Positions 27,264-37,817 of a stretch of DNA of 64,000 nt are shown here, piece by piece. Each line of letters starts with the position of its first letter. Position 1 is the stretch's first letter. The translations under genes and the position numbers were made by a program. The DNA is from Glomus cerebriforme (Eukaryota; Glomeromycota; Glomeromycetes; Glomerales; Glomeraceae), in NCBI GenBank assembly GCA_003550305.1, contig QKYT01000046.1, positions 17,466-81,465 of the forward strand, in the 5' to 3' direction. The notes beneath the pieces are model-generated. The model searched no databases. It saw only the letters and a list, made by a program, of their open reading frames with translations, and had not been told where the DNA came from.

Positions 27264-27689
27264 TATGAATTTTCGCGATTAAAATAAACTAAGAGCGTGT
27301 GAAGAAAAACATATATCATATTTTGTCTATCAAAAAGATTATCTAATATTTCTTATTCCTTTCCTTTGTTATTTATTGTAGAATGTAGATCTGCTGTGAT
27401 TCACTCTAATTACGTAATAATAATAAAATTTAGTAATTTTACTACTGTACGATAAAATAAACGCAAAATAATAATAATAATAATGATTGTAATTTAAAAA
27501 AATGCATTTATTTATTTAATATATATTATACTTAGCATTGATGAATGAAAAATAATAAAAAGATTAAAGAAAAAAAAGACAAAAAAGCCACTAAAAACAC
27601 TAAAAAAACACTCAAACCCACCAAAAAAACACTAAAAACATATTCTAAAAGGAAGTATTAATATAGAACTAATGGAATTTACTAAGAAA
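27264..27689. promoter_or_regulatory. Upstream of the nucleoporin gene / 3' end of the membrane-protein gene
   Basis: 426 bp between the nucleoporin start and the stop of the next minus-strand gene. It holds a short TAA repeat near 27468-27485 and a poorly conserved repeat of ACACTAAAAA-like words at 27595-27640. No gene is seen. Confidence 0.4.
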
Positions 27690-28695
27690 TTATTGCTTAT
27701 TATTGCTTTGGCTTTGAATATTTGAAGCAGCTTTTGAATCAACAGAAGGAACAGAATCATAAGCAGGTGGAGGAACAACGGTATAAGCAGGGATAGGAGT
27801 GTAATATACAATATAACTTGAACCTCCAATATCACCATATTGTTGTTCAACTTTAAGTCTTTGATAGTAAGCCCAAACTGCCATACAGAAATGAAGCTAT
27901 GAATTTATTGTTCATTAAAAAAAAAAAAGTTTTCAGTAATTGAATAATCGAACGAACGATATAATTGCCATAAAAAAAATGTGTATGATATAAATATACT
28001 TACGTCAATTATACAACTTAATGCAAGCATAATGACCATTGTGGAAACGGTTTTAATATACCAATTCATACAACTTTCCATATCCATATCAAGATCAGGT
28101 TCTTCAATTAATTGTTCACAAACATCTTTATCGAAATAAAATGCTACAACTGAAAATACAATTGAAACTGTAAATCCTAACATAAGTTGCCACCAATAGA
28201 ACATGGCATAAATTCTAACATATTTAGTGTTATTCTAAATTAAATATTTCGATTAGTATATTAATTAAATATCGTAAATAATAACTTTTTATAGTTGAGA
28301 ATGCTTACCTTTAATACACCAATGATACCAGCAATACATGCAAAAGTAGCACCTAAATAATATGTAGATAAAACACTATAAAAGAAACCAAATTTGCCTG
28401 CCAAGATTGATAAATGATACGCATTGGATAAATAAGCTAACTGTAAAATAAAATAGAATGGATAACAAATAAACGAATGAATATATTATCCAAAGAAAAA
28501 ATTGCTTGATAAATATAACTTTCTAACGAATGCTTACAGTCCCAAGAGAGGCTAATATAAGAGTAGCGGCCCTAAAAACAATGAAATGCAAAACTCATCA
28601 ATACAGTTAATTAATGACCACTAATTTAAACTTATTCATAAAACTTTTAAATTACTTTACCTAAGACCAATACAGAAACAGCACTTAGACAACAT
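27690..28695 (-). CDS. Four-helix membrane protein with a PPxY tail
   Basis: Five exons, 28695-28661, 28571-28538, 28440-28309, 28234-28004 and 27896-27690, give 212 residues. The short N-terminus has a Cys cluster (KCCFC), then four hydrophobic helices: about residues 6-30, 42-66, 72-98 and 124-150. Between helices three and four is an acidic loop (EEPDLDMDMES). The C-terminal tail of about 55 residues is rich in Tyr, Pro and Ser and contains PPAY (187-190), the form bound by WW domains of Nedd4-type ubiquitin ligases. The topology suggests a tetraspan endomembrane or plasma membrane protein with both ends in the cytosol, and the tail suggests ubiquitin-dependent sorting; both are inferences. 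I do not know a named family. Exon phases all agree. Confidence 0.72.
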
Positions 28696-28961
28696 TGTAA
28701 TTCAAACTTTGCTAAATAAAAATAAAAACGAAAGTCAGAGAATATAATATCCAAAATTTGATCACGCTTTGTAATATAAATAAAACTTCCGGCGCAGCCA
28801 AGTCGCAGCCACAGTATCAAAGTTTTACCGAACGCCACATGATAGTCCAACCACATAATATTGTTAATAAAAAATTTTTTATCGGACTTGAAATTGATAG
28901 ATATCATCAAATTGACTTTTCTTCAATAGATCATACATCAGAATTATTATTCACCTAAATA

Positions 28962-28990
28962 CAGTCGACCCCCTTTATAATCACACCCCT
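28962..28990 (+). repeat. Left terminal inverted repeat of the pogo-type element
   Basis: Begins CAGTCGACCCCCTTTATAA and pairs with the right end at about 32017-32041 with a few mismatches. TA lies immediately outside. Confidence 0.85.
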
Positions 28991-29667
28991 TGGGACTGGC
29001 AAATGGTGTGATTATAAAGAGGTGTACTTATAGTGAGATTTTTTTTATATAATCACACATATAGATAATTTTCGTTTTGATGTGATTATATACAAAAAAT
29101 TTTTTTTATTAGTAAAACATTAATAAATTCATAAAATTTTAAAAATTTTATCATTTTTAAGTTATTATAATTTTATTTTTTACATATATAAATTAAATTA
29201 TAATTGTATTATAANNTGTNNATTTTAATTACNTTTTAAATAAATCTTTAATTATAATAATTGGATGAAAATTCATAAAGTTTTATTATAACTGAAATCA
29301 TTAATAAATTTCAATAATAAATGCATAAAAAGACATAATTCTCCCCCACCCCCTATGAATTTTTATTCTTTATATAGACTTTTATCTTACACAAAAACAT
29401 ATACAAAAAAACGCGTACAACTTATACATCTTATTTTAAAAAAATTTGCGTAACTACCCCCTATTTTCTTATTTCTGTAAAAATATAATTTTATATTATC
29501 CTATTACATTAAAACAAATAAAAAAAAATACAATTATTCCATACCACAATTATTAAGAAATAAATCAAGTGTGCTTTACTTTTTCAAATTAAACTCTTTC
29601 TCTCTAACTTCTGTAAATATTTTCTAAAAATACGTAAATCTTCATTATTATATTTAATATCACTTTG

Positions 29668-30420
29668 TTATTCAAAGAAATTAATAAAAGTTTTCAACCC
29701 ACTAACTGCTTTTTTTACTAATACTACAGGTATTTCATCATCATCTTCTTCTTCTGCTTCTTGATTTTCTTTATCACTTTGTACTAAATTAATAATTTCT
29801 TCGTCTGTAAGATTTTCTTCAGTTGGAACTTCATAATCAAATATCCAAAAGTATTCTATTATATCATCAGACTCTGGCAAATAATTAAGAAGATCTTCGA
29901 TTTCATTATTATCTACATTTAATTCAGATTCTTTTTCATCTACATCATCATCATCATCATAAAATAGAAGTATACCTGTTTTAATCCAACAATTTTGTAT
30001 TGTTTTTTGAGTAATATTATTTCACCCTTTAGTAATATAATCAATTGCTTCCTTAATATTTAACTTGTTTCTAAATTTAATAATTAATATTAGTTAATAT
30101 TTTATTTATAAAAAAAAATAGTTTTNAGTTTATAACTTACTTTACATAATCTATTCCAGAATCAAATTGACGAATTAAATGTTTACAAAACTTCTGCTTA
30201 TATTTGGCTTTAAAACTATAAATAATACCTGCATCTATAGGTTGAAGATGAACAGTTATATTTGGTAAAAGGTAAACAAGTTCAATATTAGTAAGATTAG
30301 GTCCTAATTTTTTTTATTATTTTTTCATTAAAAAATAAAGCAACAGCAGCTTGTTTCATATTAGGATTTGCTAGCATGTATTCACAGATTTCTTTCTTTA
30401 TATCAATACTAATAGCAGTA
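29668..30420 (-). pseudogene. Remnant of pogo/Tigger (CENP-B-like) transposase
   Basis: Reading leftwards, a segment near 30280-30180 shows NITVHLQPIDAGIIYSFKAK, the block around the last catalytic aspartate of this DDE family, followed by KQKFCKHLIRQFDSGIDYVK. The 3' end (29880-29668) is acidic: LTDEEIINLVQ, an EEEDDDEIP run, then the closing FINFFE, typical of the family C-terminus. Frames are broken by stops and a frameshift. The upstream catalytic residues are missing or lie beyond the Tc1 insertion, and none are convincing there. It cannot encode an active enzyme. Confidence 0.75.
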
Positions 30421-30664
30421 CAAATTTGCCAAATAGATGGCATAGTTGTAAATAAAACTGTACAAGTTGTGCAAACTGCGTAAAAATACGTACCTTATCA
30501 GTTATATTATCAGATCACATGATTAGTATACACTACTTAGACAAAAGTAGCGGACCTCATATTTTTATTAATTACTCAAAAATGTACATAATAATTATGT
30601 CAAAATTTTAACTGTTATTAGGTTAACTATATATAAAACTAATATTTGGTTGGCTAGCCATTAT

Positions 30665-31663
30665 TTTTAATATACGCTTCTATCTGGTATGGCATGCTTT
30701 CAATTAAATTTGTTAAAATGTACTTCAGAATTTTATTCCATTCTTCATGCAAAGCATGCTCCAATTCCTTCATATTTTTTGCAGGTCTGGGACATTTTCC
30801 AATGCGCCTTTCCAGCTCTGACTATAAATATTTAATGGAGTTCAAGTCAGGTGACTGACTTGGCCAATTTTCCAAAATTTTTATTTTTTTTGCTTTAATC
30901 TATTTTTTACCATTTTTAGCAGTATGAACTGGGACATTATCATCTTGGAATAAATAATTTTTTTCATTAAAATTATTATTAATTAATGGAAGTAAATATA
31001 ATTCAAGTATTTGAATATAATTATGATGTTTTATTTTTCCATCAACTTTTACTAGCGGTCCCAATCCTTTTCCTGAAAAACAACCCCCACATCATAACAC
31101 TTCCACCATTATGTTTTACTGTAGGAACCATATTTTTAACATTGAATCATGTTCCAGGAGTTCTCCAAACACAACCTGGACCATCATTTTTAAAAATTGT
31201 AAAGTGACTCTCATCACTTCAGATAACTGACTTCCATTTCCTAANAGACCAGTCTTTTTTTTCAATATACCAGGTTAAGCGATTTTCTCTTTGTTTATTA
31301 CTAAGAAGAGATTTGCATGCTAAAATACGAGAAAAAATATTAAGCTCATGCAAATTTCTTCTTATTATCTTAGTAGAAACTTGAATTTCAGTTTTTTCTT
31401 GAAATTTGTTCTTTATTTGTTCAGCTGACTAGTGACTATTAGCTTTAACAATTTTTTTTAGTACTTTTGGTATTCACAATTTAAAAGTCTTGGGCGGCCG
31501 CTTCATAGCTGAGTTTTAAGACTTTTTTCTTCACAAAAGGCTTGAATAGTTCGGAGAACTGTGGTTTTAGAAAAGCCAAGCATTTTAATAATATTTGCTT
31601 TTGTNGCACNACCCTTNAAAANGCCAATAATTTGGTTGCGTTCAGCCTCTGTTAAATCGGACA
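30665..31663 (-). pseudogene. Inactive Tc1-type transposase
   Basis: Starting at an ATG near 31663, the frame shows the Tc1 helix-turn-helix (MSDLTEAERNQIIG, then MLGFSKTTVLRTIQ), a SGRPR linker, SDESHF with the first catalytic Asp, the GCVWRTPGTWFN and MMWGCFSGKG blocks, QDDNVPVHTAK with the second Asp, and SPDLNSIKYL where the third catalytic residue should be. That last motif normally reads PIE; here the Glu is Lys. In-frame stops follow KTQL and occur again after the linker and after KYL. Ambiguous bases at 31605-31622 fall inside the N-terminal region. The copy is not able to make active enzyme. Confidence 0.88.
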
Positions 31664-31825
31664 TAGTGTAAAGTAATACAAAATCCTATTTTATCGATCA
31701 CATTTGAAATATGTTTATAAATAAAGTAATGTTTACATCATTGTTTACATAGGATGTAAACTAACACATGTTAAAATTTCAGCCCAAATTATTATGTACA
31801 GTTCTAAGAATTAAGTTAAAAAATA

Positions 31826-31852
31826 AGGTCCGCTACTTTTGTCTAGGTAGTG
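31826..31852 (-). repeat. Right terminal inverted repeat of the Tc1 element
   Basis: Read inward it begins CACTACCTAGACAAAAGTAG, one mismatch from the left end at 30531. TA follows directly. Confidence 0.9.
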
Positions 31853-32217
31853 TACTTATAAATAGGAAATTTTTCTTATATTTACTATGATATGGGACTG
31901 ATAATTAATGTGATTATATTTTTAATTAATAAAGTAATTATAAAGGAGACATTTTCTATATAAAAAAAGTTCAGACTAAATTATTTGTGCTTTAAGGAAG
32001 GGAGTGCTTATATAAAAGATACTTATAAAGGAGATCGACTGTATTAAGGAATGAGAACATTTTCTATTGTTACTATGATGCGTCTGAATACTTCAAGTAG
32101 TGACTTAGAGTTTATCCGCTAATTTTACATAACTAAATTATCTGACAGTAACGTGTATTTTTTGACACTAATAAATATTCATGAGATACTAATTTTAGTA
32201 GTATCATATTATATAAA

Positions 32218-33918
32218 TGTCTTTTTTACAATCGGAACAAATTAAAATTTCTCTGGTACAAAATGAGAATTCCAATTTTTTAATAAATAATTTATTCAAT
32301 ATGGAAGAAATTAAACTCAATGATGATGTAATTGAGCAAATAAAAAATTTTTCATATTATTATGAGGATTTAATGGAAGTATAAAAATCTTTAACTGATA
32401 AACTAATATTAAATACAGAATTAAAAAACTGTTATAAATATTATGGTTCAGTTTATGTAAAGAATGTAAACAAGTTAATACTTATTATTTTTGGTGTAAT
32501 TTTTGTAGTGCTAAACATTTTCAACAAAATTTTAAAAATTGGACTAGTGAAAATCATTATGTTGATAATCTTATTCAAAGAGTACAATTGAAAGCTAGAA
32601 ATTATTGCGAAGCTTTAGAATGGATTGAATATAATAGATTTGAAAATGTTGAATATTTGGCCAAGGGAAATTTTGGAACTACTTATAAAGCAATTTGTAA
32701 AATTAGATCTATATGTTATTGGGTTCCTAAAAATAATCGATGGGAAAGATATAAAAATCAAGAAGTTGCTTTAAAATGTTTACATAATTCACAAGGTATT
32801 ACAATTGAATTTTTAAAAGAAGTAAGATATTTTTCTATAAATTTTAAATGTAAATGTTATCTGATGACTATTAATCATTATATAAATATTCTTTCAGGTT
32901 GAAAAACATGTTTTAATGGGTAGTTGTATAACTCACTGTTACGGTATTAGTAAAGATTCAAAAACAAACAATTTTATAATGGTAATGGAATTTAAAGATA
33001 GTAATTTAAGATAATACTTAAATAACAATTTTGATTCATTGAATTGGAAAACAAAATTATATTGTTTACATTGTATTACACAAGGTCTTAATGAAATTCA
33101 TAAATTAATTCATCAAAATTTTCATTGTGGAAATATATTAGTAAAAGAATCTTGTGGCTACATTTTGGCTTTTATTACTGATTTTGGATTATATCGACCA
33201 GCAAATGTAAAACCTACTCCAGATAATAAACAAATATATGAAGTATTACCTTATGTAGTTCCTGAAGTTTTAAGAGGGAATATACTAAAGCAAGTAATAT
33301 TTATGGATTTGGAATTATTGCATATAAAATTTGCATAGGATTGTCTCCTTATCATAATATGGTTCACAAAGAATTCTTAGCTACCAGAATTTGTCATGGA
33401 TTGAGACCAAGGTCTAATTATAAAATTCTTCAATTATTATTAAATATAATTGAACAATGTTGGGATGCAGACCCTTCAAAATGACTTAAAGTAGATAAAT
33501 GTCAAAAATTAATATGAAAATTATATGAAGAAGCTTATGAAGTCAGATCTAATTCAGTATTTAATAAGCAAATTAAAGAAGCAGATGAAATTAATAAAAA
33601 GTTATTATCTTTAACAACATCTACTGATACTACACATCCTTAAGCGGTTTACACAAATAGACTTTTAGATTATAAGAATCTTTTAGAACCCAAAAATGCT
33701 TATGATATTTCAGGTAATTATAATTTATTATCTTAATTTTAATTATAAATATTTTTTAATATATAATTATTCTTTTTATTTTTATAGAATCTCAAAATGT
33801 AGATTTTACTGAATTCAATATTAATTTTGAAGGTAATTATTTGTACTTTTACATGTAATATTTTTGAATTTTTTATCAATTAATTTTTAATGCATTGAAA
33901 ATAGATGAAAGTAATTAA
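32218..33918 (+). pseudogene. Second broken protein kinase of the same family
   Basis: Starts MSFLQSEQIKISL; the Cys block (LCKECKQ, WCNFCSAKHF) is split by a frameshift near 32440. Then come LEWIEYNRF, a glycine loop AKGNFGTTYKA, VALKCLHNS, an intron at about 32822-32898, VMEF, a degenerate catalytic loop HQNFHCGN (catalytic Asp replaced by Asn), DFGLYRPA, a PEVLRG segment, and a frameshift near 33290 before the C-lobe (GLSPYHNM, CWDADPSK). Stops occur at about 32382, 33012, 33482 and 33515, and in the tail. Two small C-terminal exons follow (33788-33831, 33905-33918). It is paralogous to the wreck at 4364-5908. The Asp-to-Asn change suggests that it was a pseudokinase or had already decayed. 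Confidence 0.85.
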
Positions 33919-34674
33919 TAATTGATAAAGGTTAATGAAATGAAAATATTCGGAGTAAAAATAATATAAAATTTGTATATTGTATTTTATTTCTTTCTTT
34001 TAAAATATTGTTCAGGAAATTTGTTTTAATAATTCTAACTTGTTGTAAGACTATTATTATTACTTATATCTAGATTGGTTAACTTAATTCATTTACTCAA
34101 TATAATTTAATGTATGTTAATAATAACAAATTTATTAATTTATAAAAGATATAAATACAAGTCAATTGAATCTTTGTTTAATTGTTTCATTAAAACTCCG
34201 TCACGAAGGAATCTTTGATCTTATCAATTGATTACTTAAAAAAAACTAATAATTCTGTACCGTGTTCGATCACGTGATTTTTCATAGTACCATGTGACAA
34301 ATAGGTATGTGACAAATAAATTTTCAAATAAGAAAAATGGAAGTGATGGCACCTATCACGTTTTTATGTTGTACAACCGTTATAAAATCATCATATTCAA
34401 CTACTATCTTTTTAGAGAGGATCAAGGATAATACCTAATTTTTTTGATTGCACTTCTATTTGTTATCAAGTATTTACTTTTTGCTTTTTTTTACGTTAAA
34501 TTTTTTATTTAATGTTAAAAACTCATTTTCTCTAAATATTAATTTTTTTTTCAATACATTTAGTTTCTATTTTTTTTATTTTTAAAAATAAATTTACATA
34601 ATAAAGTCCATTCTATGATAATATCTATAATTTCAAAAAAAAAAGAAAAAAAAAATTATATATATATTAAAAAA
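33919..34674. other. AT-rich spacer with one E-box
   Basis: No gene. CACGTG at 34271-34276 (ATCACGTGAT), followed by CATGTGAC about 20 bp later, resembles the promoter words seen elsewhere in the window. It is not near a recognised start codon. Confidence 0.4.
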
Positions 34675-35749
34675 TTAAAAATCATAATCATCATCTTCAG
34701 GTCTTCTTTTCCAATCATTATTTGTAGTTGTTGTAGTAGCAGTGGTAGTAGGAATTTGTTCGGGTGATTCATGCATATCATAATCTGAGTCTGCATTTGG
34801 TACTGTTGAAGTCGTTGCTGGAACAGATTCTTCTCTAGCATTATTATTATATGAAAGAACTTCCATCATATCATCATCATTATCTTCCGGTAAAATTTGT
34901 GATATTTCTATATTTGATGACGAATCTTCCTTTTGTAGATGACCAGGTGGTGGCTTAAATTTAAAGAAAATAATTTATTTTAAGTATAGTGAAAGGAAGG
35001 TTCTTAAAAACGAAATAAAACGAAAAAGATAAAACAAATAGAACAAGAATAAATAAAAATAAAATAAAAATAAAAAGTATTCACCTCGGGTATAAGCTGA
35101 AAATTAACAGCAGTTAAACAATGACGATCTGGTGGTAATCTCAATCCATATTTTTCCGGTACAGGCGGTAATGGTTCTTTATTACGTTCTTTAGCAAGTT
35201 GCGCCAAAAACTATATATCCAAATTATCCGAAGGAAAATATCAATTATTTCATTTTTTTTGTTTTTTTTTTTACATGATTGTAAAAAAAAAAAGTATCAA
35301 GAATATATATCGAACCTCTTGTCTTGGTGGTGCAGTGAATGAATGAGTAATACGACCTTGAATCGCAAGTTTTACATCATCGATATCAATATCATTCTTT
35401 GCTGCATGTTCAGCATACGCTAAAGCATCTTGAATTACATCAACTGTATATCCTATTGACATAAAAGATCAATAAAATAAACTATAGAATTAAATTTACA
35501 AATAACCTAAAAAAACATATATTATTTAACACCCTACTTACGATGAGCAAATTCTAAAAGTTGTTGAACAACTTTTGGCTCATAATCTTCAACTCCTGCA
35601 GCTTGTAATATAAGCTGCATAACTCTAGAATCTCTCGGCACTTGATCCTTTGATTGTGCTTGTGGCACATTTGGAGGCTGTGCCATATTTTCCTTTACAA
35701 AACTTTCGACTTTTAACAAGAAGCTGTTTTGTTCAGAGTAGAGTTTCAT
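34675..35749 (-). CDS. TAF9: TFIID subunit TAF9
   Basis: Four exons, 35749-35542, 35452-35316, 35210-35085 and 34953-34675, give 249 residues. The histone-fold domain (about 38-115) is clear: PRDSRVMQLILQAAGV, YEPKVVQQLLEFAHRY, TVDVIQDALAYAEHA, IDIDDVKLAIQGR. It is followed by the conserved FTAPPR and the PLPP...KYGLRLPPDRHCLT segment typical of TAF9. The C-terminal 90 residues are acidic and Thr/Ser-rich, with a WKRRPEDDDYDF end. TAF9 pairs with TAF6 in TFIID and SAGA in the nucleus. The start at 35749 gives a 22-residue leader before MAQPPNVP; that inner Met is an alternative start. Divergent from CKS1. Confidence 0.94.
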
Positions 35750-36071
35750 TGTTTACTGACAATCGGCGTGGCGCAGCATTGTCAAAATTGTAATTGGTTG
35801 ATTTGATGGTAAAACAGCGGCGTGATAAAGTGTATGTTAAATCACGTGAAACTGAAATTGAATAGTCATGTGATATAAAACGCGAATCCTCCCGACGTTT
35901 TGTTTTTTTATATAAAAGTGCAAGTCTGGGTCACAAAAAAGTCTACTTTGTAATGTTAATTCCTTAGTTCAATGTTTCTAACTTTCTTATTTTACGTGCT
36001 TTTTTTAACCACTACTTATATAACTTTGTAGCTTTCTCCACATTAAAAAAAAAACACGAGAATACTTCACC
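35750..36071. promoter_or_regulatory. Divergent promoter region, TAF9 / CKS1
   Basis: The 322 bp between opposed start codons contain CACGTG at 35843-35848, CATGTGAT near 35869, and a good TATA box (TATATAAAAG, 35909-35918) on the CKS1 side, about 155 bp before its ATG. The T/C-rich stretch after it fits a 5' leader. Confidence 0.6.
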
Positions 36072-36725
36072 ATGCAAGGCCAGCCTCCCGTCCAACAACT
36101 ACAACAGCAACATCTCCAACATATCCAACAAAAACAGCTTCAACAACATCAACAAAAACATCTCCAGCAACAACAGCTTCAACAAAAACAATTCCAACAA
36201 AAACAGGTCCAACAGGTCCAACAACAACAGCAACGGTTTCAACAAAAGCAACATCAACAACAGCCTCAACAACGATCCCAACAACAGTTCCAACAACAGC
36301 AGCCGCAGCCCCAACAACAGCCCCAACAACAACAGCAACAGCCAGAGCAAAAGAAACTTACTCAAGAGGAACGTCGTAAAATTGAAGAAAAATTAATAAA
36401 TGCTACATATGAAGAACGCAGAGAATATTATATAAGGGAATACGCCGATTTCATTTATTATTCTCCAAGATATTACGATGATATTTCCGAATATAGACAT
36501 GTTACTTTACCAAAAGAAATTTCTCAGTTCTTACCTCAAAATACATTGCTATCAGAAGATGAATGGAGGAGTCTTGGTGTAATTCAATCTCAAGGTTGGG
36601 AACATTATTTAATTCACTCTCCTGAACCTCATATCTTACTCTTTAAACGTGAAAGAGATTATCAATTAAAATATCCAGTCCCAAATCAAAACCCAAACCC
36701 AAATCCTAATGAAAATCCACAATAA
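36072..36725 (+). CDS. CKS1: Cyclin-dependent kinase regulatory subunit with a glutamine-rich extension
   Basis: A single exon encodes 217 residues. Residues 1 to about 95 are almost wholly Gln with His, Lys and Leu. A charged helix (about 95-125, [10 protein letters not shown]) links it to a Cks/Suc1 domain at about 128-202 with its hallmark features: [15 protein letters not shown]-like [43 protein letters not shown] short Pro/Asn tail follows. Cks proteins bind CDK-cyclin and phosphorylated substrates, promoting multisite phosphorylation in cell-cycle control. Typical Cks proteins have about 80-150 residues, so the N-terminal extension is unusual. Yeast Cks1 has its Gln tract at the other end. 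It is the only intronless confident gene in the window. Confidence 0.95.
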   Translation: MQGQPPVQQLQQQHLQHIQQKQLQQHQQKHLQQQQLQQKQFQQKQVQQVQQQQQRFQQKQHQQQPQQRSQQQFQQQQPQPQQQPQQQQQQPEQKKLTQEERRKIEEKLINATYEERREYYIREYADFIYYSPRYYDDISEYRHVTLPKEISQFLPQNTLLSEDEWRSLGVIQSQGWEHYLIHSPEPHILLFKRERDYQLKYPVPNQNPNPNPNENPQ

Positions 36726-37817
36726 ATCACGTTTTAGATTAACGATTCTTTTTTGATAATTTAGTTGACTTTCTTTATAATAAAAAATGTGAAATATCTT
36801 CACATAGAGTAATAGAGTTGTTGTTTTATTGATTTATATCATCAAATTATAATATTAATGTATAAAGTTATATTAAAAAGACGCGTAATTAATATGTATA
36901 CATAGTGATAGCGTTTCATTTTTAAAAGTGTTTTTTTTTAATTGATTTCAAAAAATTATTGTGTTTGTTTTTTTTTTCTTTATAAAAAGACACGGATCAC
37001 TCGTTGCGAAAGTATAGTTATACGATACACCTTTTTTTTAGAATTAGCAACAAGGTCACATGATCACGTGAAATGAAATTTTATAAATCCGCGTTACAGT
37101 TGTTAATTACCCAAAAAGGATACTCGCATGTTGTTAGAAGGTCAACTCGGGCTTTTGACTGATTTAAATTATGTGCATACTACGCATAGAGAATTTATAT
37201 GGACTATGTAAGAATTTTTACGTGACAATATGAGTAATACGAGTTCGATCTGATACTATCTATAATCGTCATACAATGCATTAGCTATCTATCTAGGGGA
37301 AATGTCATCCGAAGATCATTTACATATTAAAAAAAAATAATTTTGGTGGTAACCATAATCGAATATTTCACACAAGTAAATCGATAGAATATCAGAATAT
37401 CATGTGCTCTTGAGTTGTATGAATATATCAGCTTACAGACAAGAGCAATTTTACAATGACAATAACAGAATATTTCTAATTGTCTGTTAATTAGTTCAAT
37501 GTTTCATATGACTCGATTTTAAAGCAAATAATATATTTAATTTCAGGGTCAATAATTCATATCACATGATCACGTGATAGTACAGTACGCAAACATCGTC
37601 TCGAAACTTGGAACGGCCATAATATTTCATATTTGGTCAATGAAATGAATATTTCCTCTATGCACTCAATAACTTCTAGTTTATATGTCGTCAGGACGTG
37701 TACATTAAGTATACATTTTATAATTAGAAAATTTTATTATAATAATTTCCAATGGTTAATAGTTAGTCTCATCGTAATTCGACGTAATAATTTTATATTT
37801 CCCATGAATATAATTTT
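36726..37817. other. Convergent intergenic region with two E-boxes
   Basis: 1.1 kb between the CKS1 stop and the RFC stop. CACGTG occurs at 37065-37070 and 37571-37576, each preceded by CACATGAT. Despite lying between gene ends, these look like promoter words. A short unannotated transcript is possible, but I find no convincing frame. Confidence 0.4.

Larger units (their letters stand above)
30531..31852 (-). mobile_element. Tc1/mariner element nested in the pogo-type element
   Basis: The ends are inverted repeats of 27 bp with one mismatch (left begins CACTACTTAGACAAAAGTAG). TA duplications lie outside at 30529-30530 and 31853-31854. The length is 1322 bp, a normal size for the group. The transposase lies on the minus strand. 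The near-identical ends indicate that it is younger than the surrounding pogo-type element. Confidence 0.92.
28962..32041. mobile_element. pogo/Tigger-type DNA transposon, decayed, interrupted by a Tc1-type element
   Basis: Both ends carry the inverted repeat beginning CAGTCGA (left CAGTCGACCCCCTTTATAA; right end read inward CAGTCGATCTCCTTTATAA), flanked by TA at 28960-28961 and 32042-32043. That is the target duplication of the Tc1/mariner/pogo superfamily. The length is 3080 bp, or about 1.76 kb without the nested insertion. Minus-strand remnants of the transposase C-terminal half are seen, but the N-terminal helix-turn-helix part is absent. Several ambiguous bases (29215-29233, 30126) suggest poor read support in the repeat. 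Confidence 0.85.

Noticed and set aside
29215..29233. Ambiguous bases (also at 30126, 31245, 31605-31622, 47774, 47776 and 53200) as biology
   Set aside because: They sit in repeats or homopolymers and are best explained as assembly uncertainty.
36099..36365. 88-codon minus-strand Leu-rich frame
   Set aside because: It is the complement of the CKS1 glutamine tract.
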